Positions 8,614 through 15,899 of a stretch of 64,000 bases of DNA are shown one piece after another. The stretch comes from Streptomyces noursei ATCC 11455 (lineage in GTDB: Bacteria > Actinomycetota > Actinomycetes > Streptomycetales > Streptomycetaceae). Location of the stretch: positions 2,604,001-2,668,000 of the forward strand of contig NZ_CP011533.1 in the NCBI RefSeq assembly GCF_001704275.1. The letters run 5' to 3'. How positions within the stretch are numbered: the first letter of the stretch is position 1; each line of letters begins with the position of its first letter. The position numbers and the translations under genes are program-made. The notes below the pieces were generated by a model that was not told the origin of the DNA, did no database searches, and saw nothing but the letters and a program-made list of their open reading frames with translations.

Positions 8614-9003
8614 CGGGGCTCCTGCGGGTCGTGCCGGTGGTGCGGAGGGTGCCGGGCGGCTACGAGGTGCGGGTGGTACGCGCGGGGCGCGCGGGCGCCG
8701 GGCGGTCCGGGGCGGCGGGCGGGACCGACGGGCCGGCCCACGGCGTCCGGGGCGCCGGCCCGGCGCGCCCGGAGCGCTGCCTGAAGGACCTCGTCGCGGC
8801 CGGTCAGGGCGGTGAGGGCCGCGACGAGGCTCCCCCGGACGTCGTCCGGGGGCACCCCCAAGGGGGCGACCGGATCACCGGCCGTACCGAGGTTGTACCG
8901 CATCCCGGGCGCGGGCCCCGGCAGGCCCGCGGGGCGGGCGAGAGCCGGGTGGGCGGCGCGGGAACGGGCGCCCCGGGCCGGCGCCGCCCGCTGTGCCGGT
9001 GGT
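8614..9003. other. Gap between pcaG and pcaD, no convincing gene
   Basis: About 390 bases inside an otherwise tightly overlapping operon. A leftward open frame (9017-8610) exists, but its product is Arg/Pro-rich and resembles no Pca protein. This is the position where Streptomyces clusters usually carry pcaB. The stretch also holds a GC-rich palindromic repeat unit (8831-8865). Confidence 0.5.
8831..8865. repeat. GC-rich palindromic unit (intergenic, pca operon)
   Basis: CCCCCGGACG (8831-8840), one T, then its exact complement CGTCCGGGGG (8842-8851), followed by CCCCC-AA-GGGGG at 8854-8865. Read on the minus strand, its core matches the unit at 21886-21912 (GGTGCCCCCGGACG, a few bases, then GTC and GGGGGAG). 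Units like this are dispersed in Streptomyces genomes; that last point is general knowledge, not seen here. Confidence 0.65.
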
Positions 9004-9672
9004 TCAGCGGAAGGCAAGGAAGACCGTCTCCTCGAAGGCGCCGTCCGCGGACTGTTGGAGCTGTACGTCGAAGCGGTAGCGGCCGGGGCCGTCGGGGCGG
9101 GCCAGGAGGGTCCGGGCGCGCTCCTCGGGCAGCTGCGCCAGCAGCGGGTCGGTGGCGTGCGCCGCGGTGTGCTCGGGGAAGTAGACGCGGGTGAACAGGT
9201 GGTGCAGCAGACCGCGGGCGTGCACGCAGACCGCGAGATGGGGCGCGGCGTTCGAGCGTCCGGCGGCCGCGGGGCGCAGGGTGCGGACCGCGTAGCGCCC
9301 GCCGGCGTCGGTGGGGACCCGGCCGAAGCCGGTGAAGACCGCGCCGTCGCGGCCCAGGAGCGCGCCCAGCGGGGGGCGCGGCGTCAGCCGCTCCGGTGGA
9401 GCCGGAGCCTGCTCCCGGGGGTCGCGGCGCAGCGAGCCGGGGGCGCCCGCCAGGCTGCCGTCGGGTCCGGCCTGCCAGAACTCCAGCAGCGCGTCCGGCA
9501 CCGGGACGCCCGCCCCGTCGCGCACCAGGCCGTGCACGGTGACGGCGTCGGGATGCCCCTCGGGCGCGATCCGGCCGCCGTCGGGGACGGGCAGCGCGTG
9601 GCCGAAGAAGGGGCCGATGGTCTGCGCGGGCGTCGCGGCGAGCGACCCGCCGCGGTCGTCGGTGTCCGGCAT
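9004..9672 (-). CDS. pcaG: Protocatechuate 3,4-dioxygenase alpha subunit
   Basis: 222 aa. Protocatechuate 3,4-dioxygenase cleaves the aromatic ring intradiol to 3-carboxy-cis,cis-muconate. Alpha-subunit marks are TPAQTIGPFFGHAL near the N-terminus, VPVPDALLEFWQAG, and a degenerate C-terminal metal site (LAVCVHARGLLHHLFTRVYF) in which the iron-binding Tyr and His of the beta subunit are missing, as usual for alpha chains. The start overlaps the pcaH stop by one base (TGATG). Confidence 0.92.
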   Translation of the reverse strand: MPDTDDRGGSLAATPAQTIGPFFGHALPVPDGGRIAPEGHPDAVTVHGLVRDGAGVPVPDALLEFWQAGPDGSLAGAPGSLRRDPREQAPAPPERLTPRPPLGALLGRDGAVFTGFGRVPTDAGGRYAVRTLRPAAAGRSNAAPHLAVCVHARGLLHHLFTRVYFPEHTAAHATDPLLAQLPEERARTLLARPDGPGRYRFDVQLQQSADGAFEETVFLAFR

Positions 9673-10373
9673 CAGCGGCCCTCCTCGGTCCAGGTGGCGG
9701 ACGGGCCGTCGAGGACCACGTCCCAGCGGTAGGCCAGCGGTCCCGCGGGGAGGGACAGCGCGTGGTCGAAGGCGGCGACCAGGCGGTGGCGGTCGGCGGG
9801 GTCGCGGACCGCGGCGAGGATCTGGTCGTACGGGAGGAGCGGGTCGCCGGGGAAGTACATCTGGGTGACCAGGCGTTGGGTGAAGGCGGTGCCGAAGAAC
9901 GAGAAGTGGATGTGGGCCGGGCGCCAGGAGCTCTCGTCGGGCAGCGGGTAGGCGCCGGGTCTGACGGTGGTGAAGGCGTAGCGGCCCCGGTCGTCGGTGC
10001 GGCAGCGGCCGACGCCGGTGAAGTTCGGGTCCAGCGGGGCCGGATGCCGGTCCTGCCGGTGGGTGTACCGGCCGGCGGCGTTGGCCTGCCAGATCTCGAC
10101 GAGCTGGCCGCGGACGGGGCGGCCGGCGCGGTCCAGGATCCGGCCGGTGACGGTGATGCGCTCGCCGAGCGGCTCGCCGGGGTGCTGCCGGGTGAGGTCG
10201 GCGTCCCACTCGCCGACGTCGGCGGGGCCGAACACCGGGCCGGTCAGCTCCACGGCATCCGGGTCGGTGCCGGTGTCGAAGGGGAGGAGCGGCCGTCGGG
10301 GGTGGCGCTCCACCGCGCCGCGGTAGGGCGCGGGGGCCGGGGGCGGCGGGGCGGGGGATGCCGGTGCGGTCAT
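9672..10373 (-). CDS. pcaH: Protocatechuate 3,4-dioxygenase beta subunit
   Basis: 233 aa, the catalytic iron-binding chain. The four Fe(III) ligands are visible as Y103 (GRYTH), Y142 (RPGAYPLPD), H154 and H156 (WRPAHIHFSFF), with nearly the same spacing as in Pseudomonas PcaH. The N-terminal 16 residues are Pro/Ala-rich. First gene of the leftward operon; its promoter region is shared with the divergent IclR-type regulator. Confidence 0.94.
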   Translation of the reverse strand: MTAPASPAPPPPAPAPYRGAVERHPRRPLLPFDTGTDPDAVELTGPVFGPADVGEWDADLTRQHPGEPLGERITVTGRILDRAGRPVRGQLVEIWQANAAGRYTHRQDRHPAPLDPNFTGVGRCRTDDRGRYAFTTVRPGAYPLPDESSWRPAHIHFSFFGTAFTQRLVTQMYFPGDPLLPYDQILAAVRDPADRHRLVAAFDHALSLPAGPLAYRWDVVLDGPSATWTEEGR

Positions 10374-10572
10374 GGTGCCCTTTCCCTGCGGTGGACGGGT
10401 ACGGACCGGGCGGTGGACACCGCTTTCGCCGGGACGCGGTCCAGCGTGCCGACGTTTTCCCCGACGGTCACCGGGGCGCGCCGGCGGCGGCCGCGGCGTC
10501 CTGCTGAACCCCCGTCGGGAACCGGCCGGACGTGGCGCGATCCCGACCCTCCCGACGGGTCAACTCCCTTCT

Positions 10573-10608
10573 GAACAAAGGGCGTTCGCCCAGTGAACTG
10601 AAGTTCAC
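10573..10608. promoter_or_regulatory. Putative operator of the pca operon/IclR regulator
   Basis: An alternating series of GAAC and GTTC half-sites lies here: GAAC 10573-10576, seven bases, GTTC 10584-10587, seven bases, GAAC 10595-10598, four bases, GTTC 10603-10606. The last pair sits in a perfect inverted repeat, GTGAACT-GA-AGTTCAC (10593-10608). The repetitive GTTC architecture recalls the multi-repeat operators bound by IclR-type PcaU/PobR/PcaR proteins. Confidence 0.55.
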
Positions 10609-10714
10609 GTCGTGTGCTGCCCCGAGTCTGGTGCCGGCCCCGGGCCGTGTCAACGGGCCGCCCGGTACGGTTCCGGACTACCCCGGACCACAACGCCGCA
10701 CCGTGGAGAGCCCC

Positions 10715-12376
10715 TTGCCACCGTCCGCCTTCCCCGCTCCGCCCGCCCCACCGCCACCGGAGGCGGTGACACCGCTGATCCGCGCGCTGGCCGTGCTGCG
10801 CGCGCTGACGGCGGCCGGCGGCCGGGCGGCGGTGAGCGATCTGGCGCGGGCCACCGGGCTGGCCCGCGCCACCGCGGACCGCGTCCTGAGCACCCTCGCC
10901 GCCCTCGGCCACGTCCGCGCCGAGGGCCGGGACGCGGTGCTCGCCCCCGGTCTGTTGGAACTGGGCAACGCCTACCTCGCCGCCACCGGGCTCCCCGACC
11001 GGCTCGGCCCGCTCGCCGACCGCCTCGCCGACACGCTCGACGAGTCGGTGTCGCTGGCCGTGCCGGACGGCGACGGGGTGCGCTTCGTGCACCAGGCGAC
11101 CCGCCGCCGCGCGATGTCGCTGGCGTTCCGCATCGGCGATCTGCTGCCGGCCGAACGGGGCGCGCCGGGGGCCCTGTTCGCGGGGGACTGGGGCCCGGCG
11201 GAGTGGCGCCGCTGGCGGGCGCGCCGGGCCGCCGACCCGGTCGACGCGGGCTTCCCCGCGGTACCGGCCCGGGACGCCGGCGAGGCCGCGCCGGCCGGTG
11301 CTCGCCGGATCGCGGCGGACTTCACGGCGCGGGTGGCCGCGGCCCACGCCGCCGGCTGGTCCCCGGACGACCAGCTCATCGAACCGGGCCTGATCGCCGT
11401 GGCGCTGCCGGTCCGGGACCCGGCCGGCGGCACGGTCTGCGCGGTGAGCGTGGTCAGCCACACCAGCCGGCACACCGCCGCCGCGCTGCCGGACGCGGTC
11501 CTCGCCCGGCTCCGCGACACCGTCGCCGCGATGGAGGCCGCGCTGGCCGCGCCGCCCTCCGCCGAGGATCCGGCCGCGCGCCACCAGGCGGCCCGGCGGC
11601 GCGCGGCCAAGCAACAACTGGGCCCCGGATTCGTGGAGTCCGTCGCCCGCGGGCTCGCCGTGCTCACCGCGTTCGGCGCCGGCCGGGCCGCGCTGACGCT
11701 CTCCGCCGTCGCCGAGGCCACCGGCCTCCCCCGGGCCACCGCCCGGCGCGCCCTGATCACCCTGGAGCACCTCGGCTACACCGCGGCCGACGGCGGGCGC
11801 TTCCGGCTCACCCCGCAGGTGCTGGAGCTGGGCTTCGCACCGCTCTCCGGGCTCACCCTGCCGGCCCTCGCCCGGCCCCACCTGGCCGCGCTGGCCGAAC
11901 GGGTCGGGGAGTCTGCCTCGTTGGCGGTGCTGGCCGCCGACGGCGACGCCGACGGGCCGTCCGTCCAGTACCTCGTCGGGGTCCCGGCGGGGCGCATCAT
12001 GAGCGTCACGATCAGTCCGGGCAGCCGCGCCCCGGCGCAGGCCACCGCCCCGGGCCGGGTCCTGCTGGCCGCCCTGCCGGCCGCCGAGCGCGCGGCCACC
12101 GGCCCGGCCGGGCTGCCGGCCCTCCTGGACCGGGTCCGGGCCGACGGGCACGCGCTGGTGGACGACGAACTGGAGGCGGGTCTGCGCTCCTTGGCGGTCC
12201 CGGTGCACGACCGCGCCGGCCGTGCCGTCGCCGCGGTCGGGGTCGCCACCCATGCGGCCGGCCGGCCGCCGGCGGCCACCCGCGCCGCGGTGCTGCCCGC
12301 GCTGCGCGCGACCGCCGCCGCCGTGGAGGCCGAACTGCGGGTGGCCGGGCGCTTCCTGCGGATTCCGGTGCCGTGA
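10715..12376 (+). CDS. Tandem IclR-type transcriptional regulator
   Basis: About 553 aa, double the size of a normal IclR protein. It contains two complete units in series, each with a winged-helix HTH (LIRALAVLRALTAAGG...SDLARATGLARATADRVL; then SVARGLAVLTAFGAG...AEATGLPRATARRAL) and an IclR effector domain. The second half is closest to PcaR/PcaU/PobR-type regulators (MSVTISPGSRAPAQATAPG). Position divergent from pcaHG-pcaD-pobA makes it the likely protocatechuate or 4-hydroxybenzoate sensor. TTG 10715 with GGAGAG at 10705-10710 is the best start; GTG 10703 is an alternative. Confidence 0.86.
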   Translation: MPPSAFPAPPAPPPPEAVTPLIRALAVLRALTAAGGRAAVSDLARATGLARATADRVLSTLAALGHVRAEGRDAVLAPGLLELGNAYLAATGLPDRLGPLADRLADTLDESVSLAVPDGDGVRFVHQATRRRAMSLAFRIGDLLPAERGAPGALFAGDWGPAEWRRWRARRAADPVDAGFPAVPARDAGEAAPAGARRIAADFTARVAAAHAAGWSPDDQLIEPGLIAVALPVRDPAGGTVCAVSVVSHTSRHTAAALPDAVLARLRDTVAAMEAALAAPPSAEDPAARHQAARRRAAKQQLGPGFVESVARGLAVLTAFGAGRAALTLSAVAEATGLPRATARRALITLEHLGYTAADGGRFRLTPQVLELGFAPLSGLTLPALARPHLAALAERVGESASLAVLAADGDADGPSVQYLVGVPAGRIMSVTISPGSRAPAQATAPGRVLLAALPAAERAATGPAGLPALLDRVRADGHALVDDELEAGLRSLAVPVHDRAGRAVAAVGVATHAAGRPPAATRAAVLPALRATAAAVEAELRVAGRFLRIPVP

Positions 12377-12377
12377 G

Positions 12378-13364
12378 TCAGCCGGCGTCGAGGTCCTCGG
12401 CGGCCCGGCGCCGGGCGAGCTCCGCGCGGGCGGCGGCGGTGGCGACCGACGGCCACACCCGGTCCAGCGCGGCGTTCATGGCGGCGCCGACCAGGACCGC
12501 GAAGGCGGAGACCCCGATCCACAGCAGGACCGCGATCGGCGCGGCCAGGGAGCCGTAGATGGTGGGGCCCTCGACGGCCGCGGTGAGGTAGAGGCGGAGC
12601 AGGAAGCTGCCGAGGATCCACATCGCCAGGGCGACGACGGCGCCGGGGATGTCCTCGCGCCAGGGCGAACGGACCGGCACCGACAGGTGGTAGAGGGTGG
12701 TCAGGAAGGCGATGGAGAGGATCAGCACGACCGGCCAGTACAGGGCGCGGATGACGTTCCCGCTGGCCGGCAGCCAGCCGACCACCACGTCGGGGCCGGC
12801 GACCATCAGCGGCAGGGCGATGGCGCCGGCGGCCAGGGCGGCGAGGTAGAGCACGAAGGACAGCAGCCGGGTCTTGACGATGCCGCGCCGGCCGTCGAGC
12901 CCGTACATGATCGTGATGGTGTCCACGAAGACGTTGAGCGCGCGGGAGCCGGACCACAGGGCGAGGGCGAAGCCCAGGGAGATGACGTCGGGGCGGCGGC
13001 CGGTGAAGACGTCGTGCAGCAGGGGCCGGGCGATCTCGTCGACGCCCCGGTGGGACAGGACGGTGCCGGCGGCCTGCAGCAGGTGGCCGCGGAAGTTCTC
13101 CAGGGTGGTGTGGCCGATCCACGGTTCGGTGTAGCCGAGGACGCCGAGCAGGCCCAGGATCAGCGGGGGAAGCGAGAGCAGGCACCAGAACGCCGCCTCG
13201 GCGGCCAGGCCGGTGACCCGGTAGCGCATGCAGCTGCCGACGATGTCCTTGACCAGCAGCCACGCCAGCCGCCGCTTGGAGACGTTGCGGTAGAGCACCC
13301 GGGCACGGGTGAGACGCCCCCGGGGCGGCCCGTGCGGTTCGGTGGGTTCGTTCGGCGGCTGCAC
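12378..13364 (-). CDS. YihY/BrkB-type inner-membrane protein
   Basis: 328 aa with five to six hydrophobic segments, including AAEAAFWCLLSLPPLILGLLG, LLSFVLYLAALAAGAIALPL, ALYWPVVLILSIAFLTTLYHL and IAVLLWIGVSAFAVLVGAAMN. This is the YihY/virulence factor BrkB layout (once annotated as RNase BN); function in the family is not settled. GTG 13364 lies six bases after a TACGGT box on the minus strand and has no usable Shine-Dalgarno, which suggests a leaderless transcript; ATG 13400 is in frame but lies inside the divergent gene. Confidence 0.85.
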   Translation of the reverse strand: MQPPNEPTEPHGPPRGRLTRARVLYRNVSKRRLAWLLVKDIVGSCMRYRVTGLAAEAAFWCLLSLPPLILGLLGVLGYTEPWIGHTTLENFRGHLLQAAGTVLSHRGVDEIARPLLHDVFTGRRPDVISLGFALALWSGSRALNVFVDTITIMYGLDGRRGIVKTRLLSFVLYLAALAAGAIALPLMVAGPDVVVGWLPASGNVIRALYWPVVLILSIAFLTTLYHLSVPVRSPWREDIPGAVVALAMWILGSFLLRLYLTAAVEGPTIYGSLAAPIAVLLWIGVSAFAVLVGAAMNAALDRVWPSVATAAARAELARRRAAEDLDAG

Positions 13365-13385
13365 CTCTTTACCGTATCGGGCATG
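13364..13385. promoter_or_regulatory. Overlapping divergent -10 boxes, both genes probably leaderless
   Basis: The heptamer TACCGTA at 13370-13376 reads as TACCGT on the plus strand (13370-13375) and TACGGT on the minus strand (13376-13371), both matching TANNNT. The plus-strand box is seven bases before ATG 13383; the minus-strand box is six bases before GTG 13364. Neither start has a ribosome-binding site. Clear -35 boxes are not visible. Confidence 0.5.
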
Positions 13386-15029
13386 GCAGCTACCACTCAT
13401 ACCGTGACGAACCAGCCCCCGCCGCTCACCGGCTACGACGTCTTCGCCGCCGATCCGGCGCTCACCGAGGGGGTGGCCCGGTACGTCGCCGGGGAGCACC
13501 TCGACGAGGTGCGGGAGGAACTGGGCCGGCTGGGGCGGGCGGCAGGTTCGGCCCAGGCACAGCGCTGGGGCGAGCAGGCCAACGGCTCCCCGCCGGTGCT
13601 GCGCACCCACGACCGCTACGGACACCGCATCGACGAGGTGGAGTTCCACCCGGCCTGGCACCGGCTGCTCGGACACGCCGTCACGGCCGGGCTGACCGAC
13701 GCCTGGTCGCGTCCGCACGGGCACGTCCGGCGCACCTCGGGCTTCCTGGTGTGGACCCAGGTGGAGGCGGGGCACGGCTGTCCGCTGTCGATGACCCATG
13801 CGGCGGTGCCCGCGCTGCGGGCCGAACCGGAGCTGGCCGCGGTGTGGGAGCCGCTGCTGACCTCGCGGGTGTACGACGCGGAGCTGCGGCCCGTGGCGCG
13901 CAAGGCGGGCGCGCTGGCGGGGATGGCGATGACGGAGAAGCAGGGCGGCAGCGACGTCCGGGCGAACACCACCCGCGCCGAACCGCTCGCGGCGGCCGGG
14001 GAGTACGCCCTGACCGGCCACAAGTGGTTCTGCTCGGCGCCGATGTCGGACGCGTTCCTGGTGCTGGCCCAGGCGCCGGGCGGGCTGACCTGCTTCCTGC
14101 TGCCGCGGGTGCTGCCGGACGGCACCCGCAACGCCTTCCGGATCCAGCGGCTCAAGGACAAGCTCGGCAACCGCTCGAACGCCTCGGCGGAGGTGGAGTT
14201 CGACGGGCACACCTGGGCGCGCCGGGTCGGGGAGGAGGGGCGCGGGGTGGCGACGATCATCGAGATGGTCGCGGCGACCCGGCTGGACTGCGTCACCGCG
14301 TCGGCGGCGGTGATGCGGCAGGCGGTGGCGCAGGCGCTGCACCACACCGCGCACCGGGCGGCGTTCGGGCGCAAGCTGGCCGACCAGCCGCTGATGCGCA
14401 ACGTGTCGGCCGACCTGGCCCTGGAGTCGGAGGCGGCGACCACGGTGGCGCTGCGGCTGGCGGCGGCCTACGACAGCGGCACCGAACGGGACCGGGCCTT
14501 CCTGCGGCTGGCGGTGCCGGCGGCCAAGTACTGGGTGACCAAGCGGTGCACGCCCATGGTCGCGGAGGCGCTGGAGTGCCTGGGCGGCAACGGCTACGTG
14601 GAGGAGTCGGGGCTGCCGCGGCTGCTGCGGGAGGCCCCGCTGAACTCGATCTGGGAGGGCGCGGGCAACGTCCAGGCGCTCGATGTGCTGCGGGCGCTGC
14701 GGCGCGAACCGGCGGCGCTGGACGCGTATCTGTCCGAGATCGGCACCGCGCGGGGCGCCGACCACCGGCTGGACCGGGCGATCAGGGGGCTGCTGACCGA
14801 ACTCGCCGATCTGGAGGGCATCGAGGCGCGGGCCCGGCGGCTGGCCGAGCGGATGGCGCTGGTGCTCCAGGGGGCGTTGCTGGTGCGGTACGCGCCGCCG
14901 GAGGTGGCCGACGCGTTCTGTGCCGCGCGGCTGGGCGGCGACGCGGGGGCGGCGTTCGGCACGCTGCCGCACACGCTGGACCTGGCCGCGGTGGTGGGGC
15001 GGGCGCGCCCGGTGGTGGTGGCCGAGTAG
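13383..15029 (+). CDS. AidB-like acyl-CoA dehydrogenase family protein
   Basis: 548 aa, the length and layout of AidB/isovaleryl-CoA dehydrogenase-like DNA-alkylation-response proteins. The N-terminus NQPPPLTGYDVFAADPAL is characteristic. FAD-domain motifs are present (MAMTEKQGGSDVRANTT, GHKWFCSAPMSDAFLV) and the C-terminal half shows LGGNGYVEESGLPRLLREAP. Members bind FAD and DNA, and are linked to protection against alkylation damage in E. coli. Start at ATG 13383, seven bases after a TANNNT box; GTG 13404 is possible. Confidence 0.87.
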   Translation: MAATTHTVTNQPPPLTGYDVFAADPALTEGVARYVAGEHLDEVREELGRLGRAAGSAQAQRWGEQANGSPPVLRTHDRYGHRIDEVEFHPAWHRLLGHAVTAGLTDAWSRPHGHVRRTSGFLVWTQVEAGHGCPLSMTHAAVPALRAEPELAAVWEPLLTSRVYDAELRPVARKAGALAGMAMTEKQGGSDVRANTTRAEPLAAAGEYALTGHKWFCSAPMSDAFLVLAQAPGGLTCFLLPRVLPDGTRNAFRIQRLKDKLGNRSNASAEVEFDGHTWARRVGEEGRGVATIIEMVAATRLDCVTASAAVMRQAVAQALHHTAHRAAFGRKLADQPLMRNVSADLALESEAATTVALRLAAAYDSGTERDRAFLRLAVPAAKYWVTKRCTPMVAEALECLGGNGYVEESGLPRLLREAPLNSIWEGAGNVQALDVLRALRREPAALDAYLSEIGTARGADHRLDRAIRGLLTELADLEGIEARARRLAERMALVLQGALLVRYAPPEVADAFCAARLGGDAGAAFGTLPHTLDLAAVVGRARPVVVAE

Positions 15030-15195
15030 TGCGTGCCACCGGGTGCGCCCGCCCGGCCTCCGGTGGCGCGGCGGCGGTTCGCCGTCCCCTCGGAGCCGTC
15101 AGGAGGCGGCCCCGGGTGAGGGACGGGACAGGGGACAACCGCCGCCGCGCCGGGCAGGGAACGGTGCCGCGCCGACTCGGCACCGATCCCGGTCT

Positions 15196-15612
15196 TCAGG
15201 GCCATCGCGGCGGCTGCGGCGCGGTGCGCCCGCGCAGCGCCGCGTCGATGGCCACGATGATCTCGGCGTCCGGTACGTCCGGCCGGAAGCCGACCAGCAC
15301 GCCGCGCGCCTCGTAGTACCGGATCACGCGGGAGACGTCACCCGTGCCGTCCCGCTCCGCCTCGCGCAGATGCACGACGAGGTCGGCGAAGGCCGGTGCG
15401 GGCAGCGGACCGCCGAAGCGCGCCACCCGGTCGAGGAGTTGCGGCGCACCGTCGATCACATATCCTGCGCTCGGCAGTGGCTGACGTCTGATCAGGACGT
15501 CGACCGCGGACAGTCGGGGCACGCCGTAGTGCCCGGCCAGCCGGGCGGCCCGGGCGAGCCGACCGCCCTCGCCGGTGCCGATCACCACGACACGTGGGAC
15601 GGCGGCCACCAT
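15196..15612 (-). CDS. Adenylate-kinase-like protein with degenerate P-loop
   Basis: 138 aa. It follows the adenylate kinase fold in order: P-loop position (VVVIGTGEGGR, residues 8-18), the GVPRLSAVDVL strand matching GVPHISTGDLF, GYVIDGAPQLLDRV matching the GFLLDGFPRT segment, and a C-terminal YYEARGVLVGFRPDVPDAEII...IDAAL. The P-loop Lys is replaced (GTGEGGR instead of GxxGxGK) and the LID domain is absent, so it should not be an active kinase. ATG 15612 follows a strong GGGGAGGGGGA site. It is divergent from a GAF regulator, with an inverted repeat between them. Confidence 0.72.
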   Translation of the reverse strand: MVAAVPRVVVIGTGEGGRLARAARLAGHYGVPRLSAVDVLIRRQPLPSAGYVIDGAPQLLDRVARFGGPLPAPAFADLVVHLREAERDGTGDVSRVIRYYEARGVLVGFRPDVPDAEIIVAIDAALRGRTAPQPPRWP

Positions 15613-15795
15613 GGTGTCCCCCTCCCCCAGCGTGCCGACGACGCGGGCGGCCGATCGCATCCCCGGCGGGCTCCGGCGGGTTCTCCGTCGGGTGACCGGC
15701 GAAACCTCCGGATGTGGGTCCCCGACCCACGAGGCAGGGGAAGGGTGCCATCGGCCGCTGACACCAGATTTCCCCGCAGGCGTCATAGGCCACAA

Positions 15796-15817
15796 CGGTT
15801 GCATTCCGTTGCAACCG
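15796..15817. promoter_or_regulatory. Inverted repeat, candidate operator
   Basis: CGGTTGCA (15796-15803) and its exact complement TGCAACCG (15810-15817) separated by six bases. It is about 80 bases before the GAF regulator start and 185 bases before the divergent adenylate-kinase-like gene. The size fits a dimeric regulator site, possibly autoregulatory. Confidence 0.5.
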
Positions 15818-15899
15818 ATCTGGTCAATGGGCTCTCCAGGGCGGGCGGCTGACGGCACGATGGGCACCGACCGGACACACGGGCACGACGGGGAGCAGT

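Noticed and set aside
8610..9017. Leftward 135-codon frame between pcaG and pcaD as a pcaB remnant
   Set aside because: The translation is Arg/Pro-rich and shows no lyase-family motif; it is better treated as non-coding with a palindromic unit.
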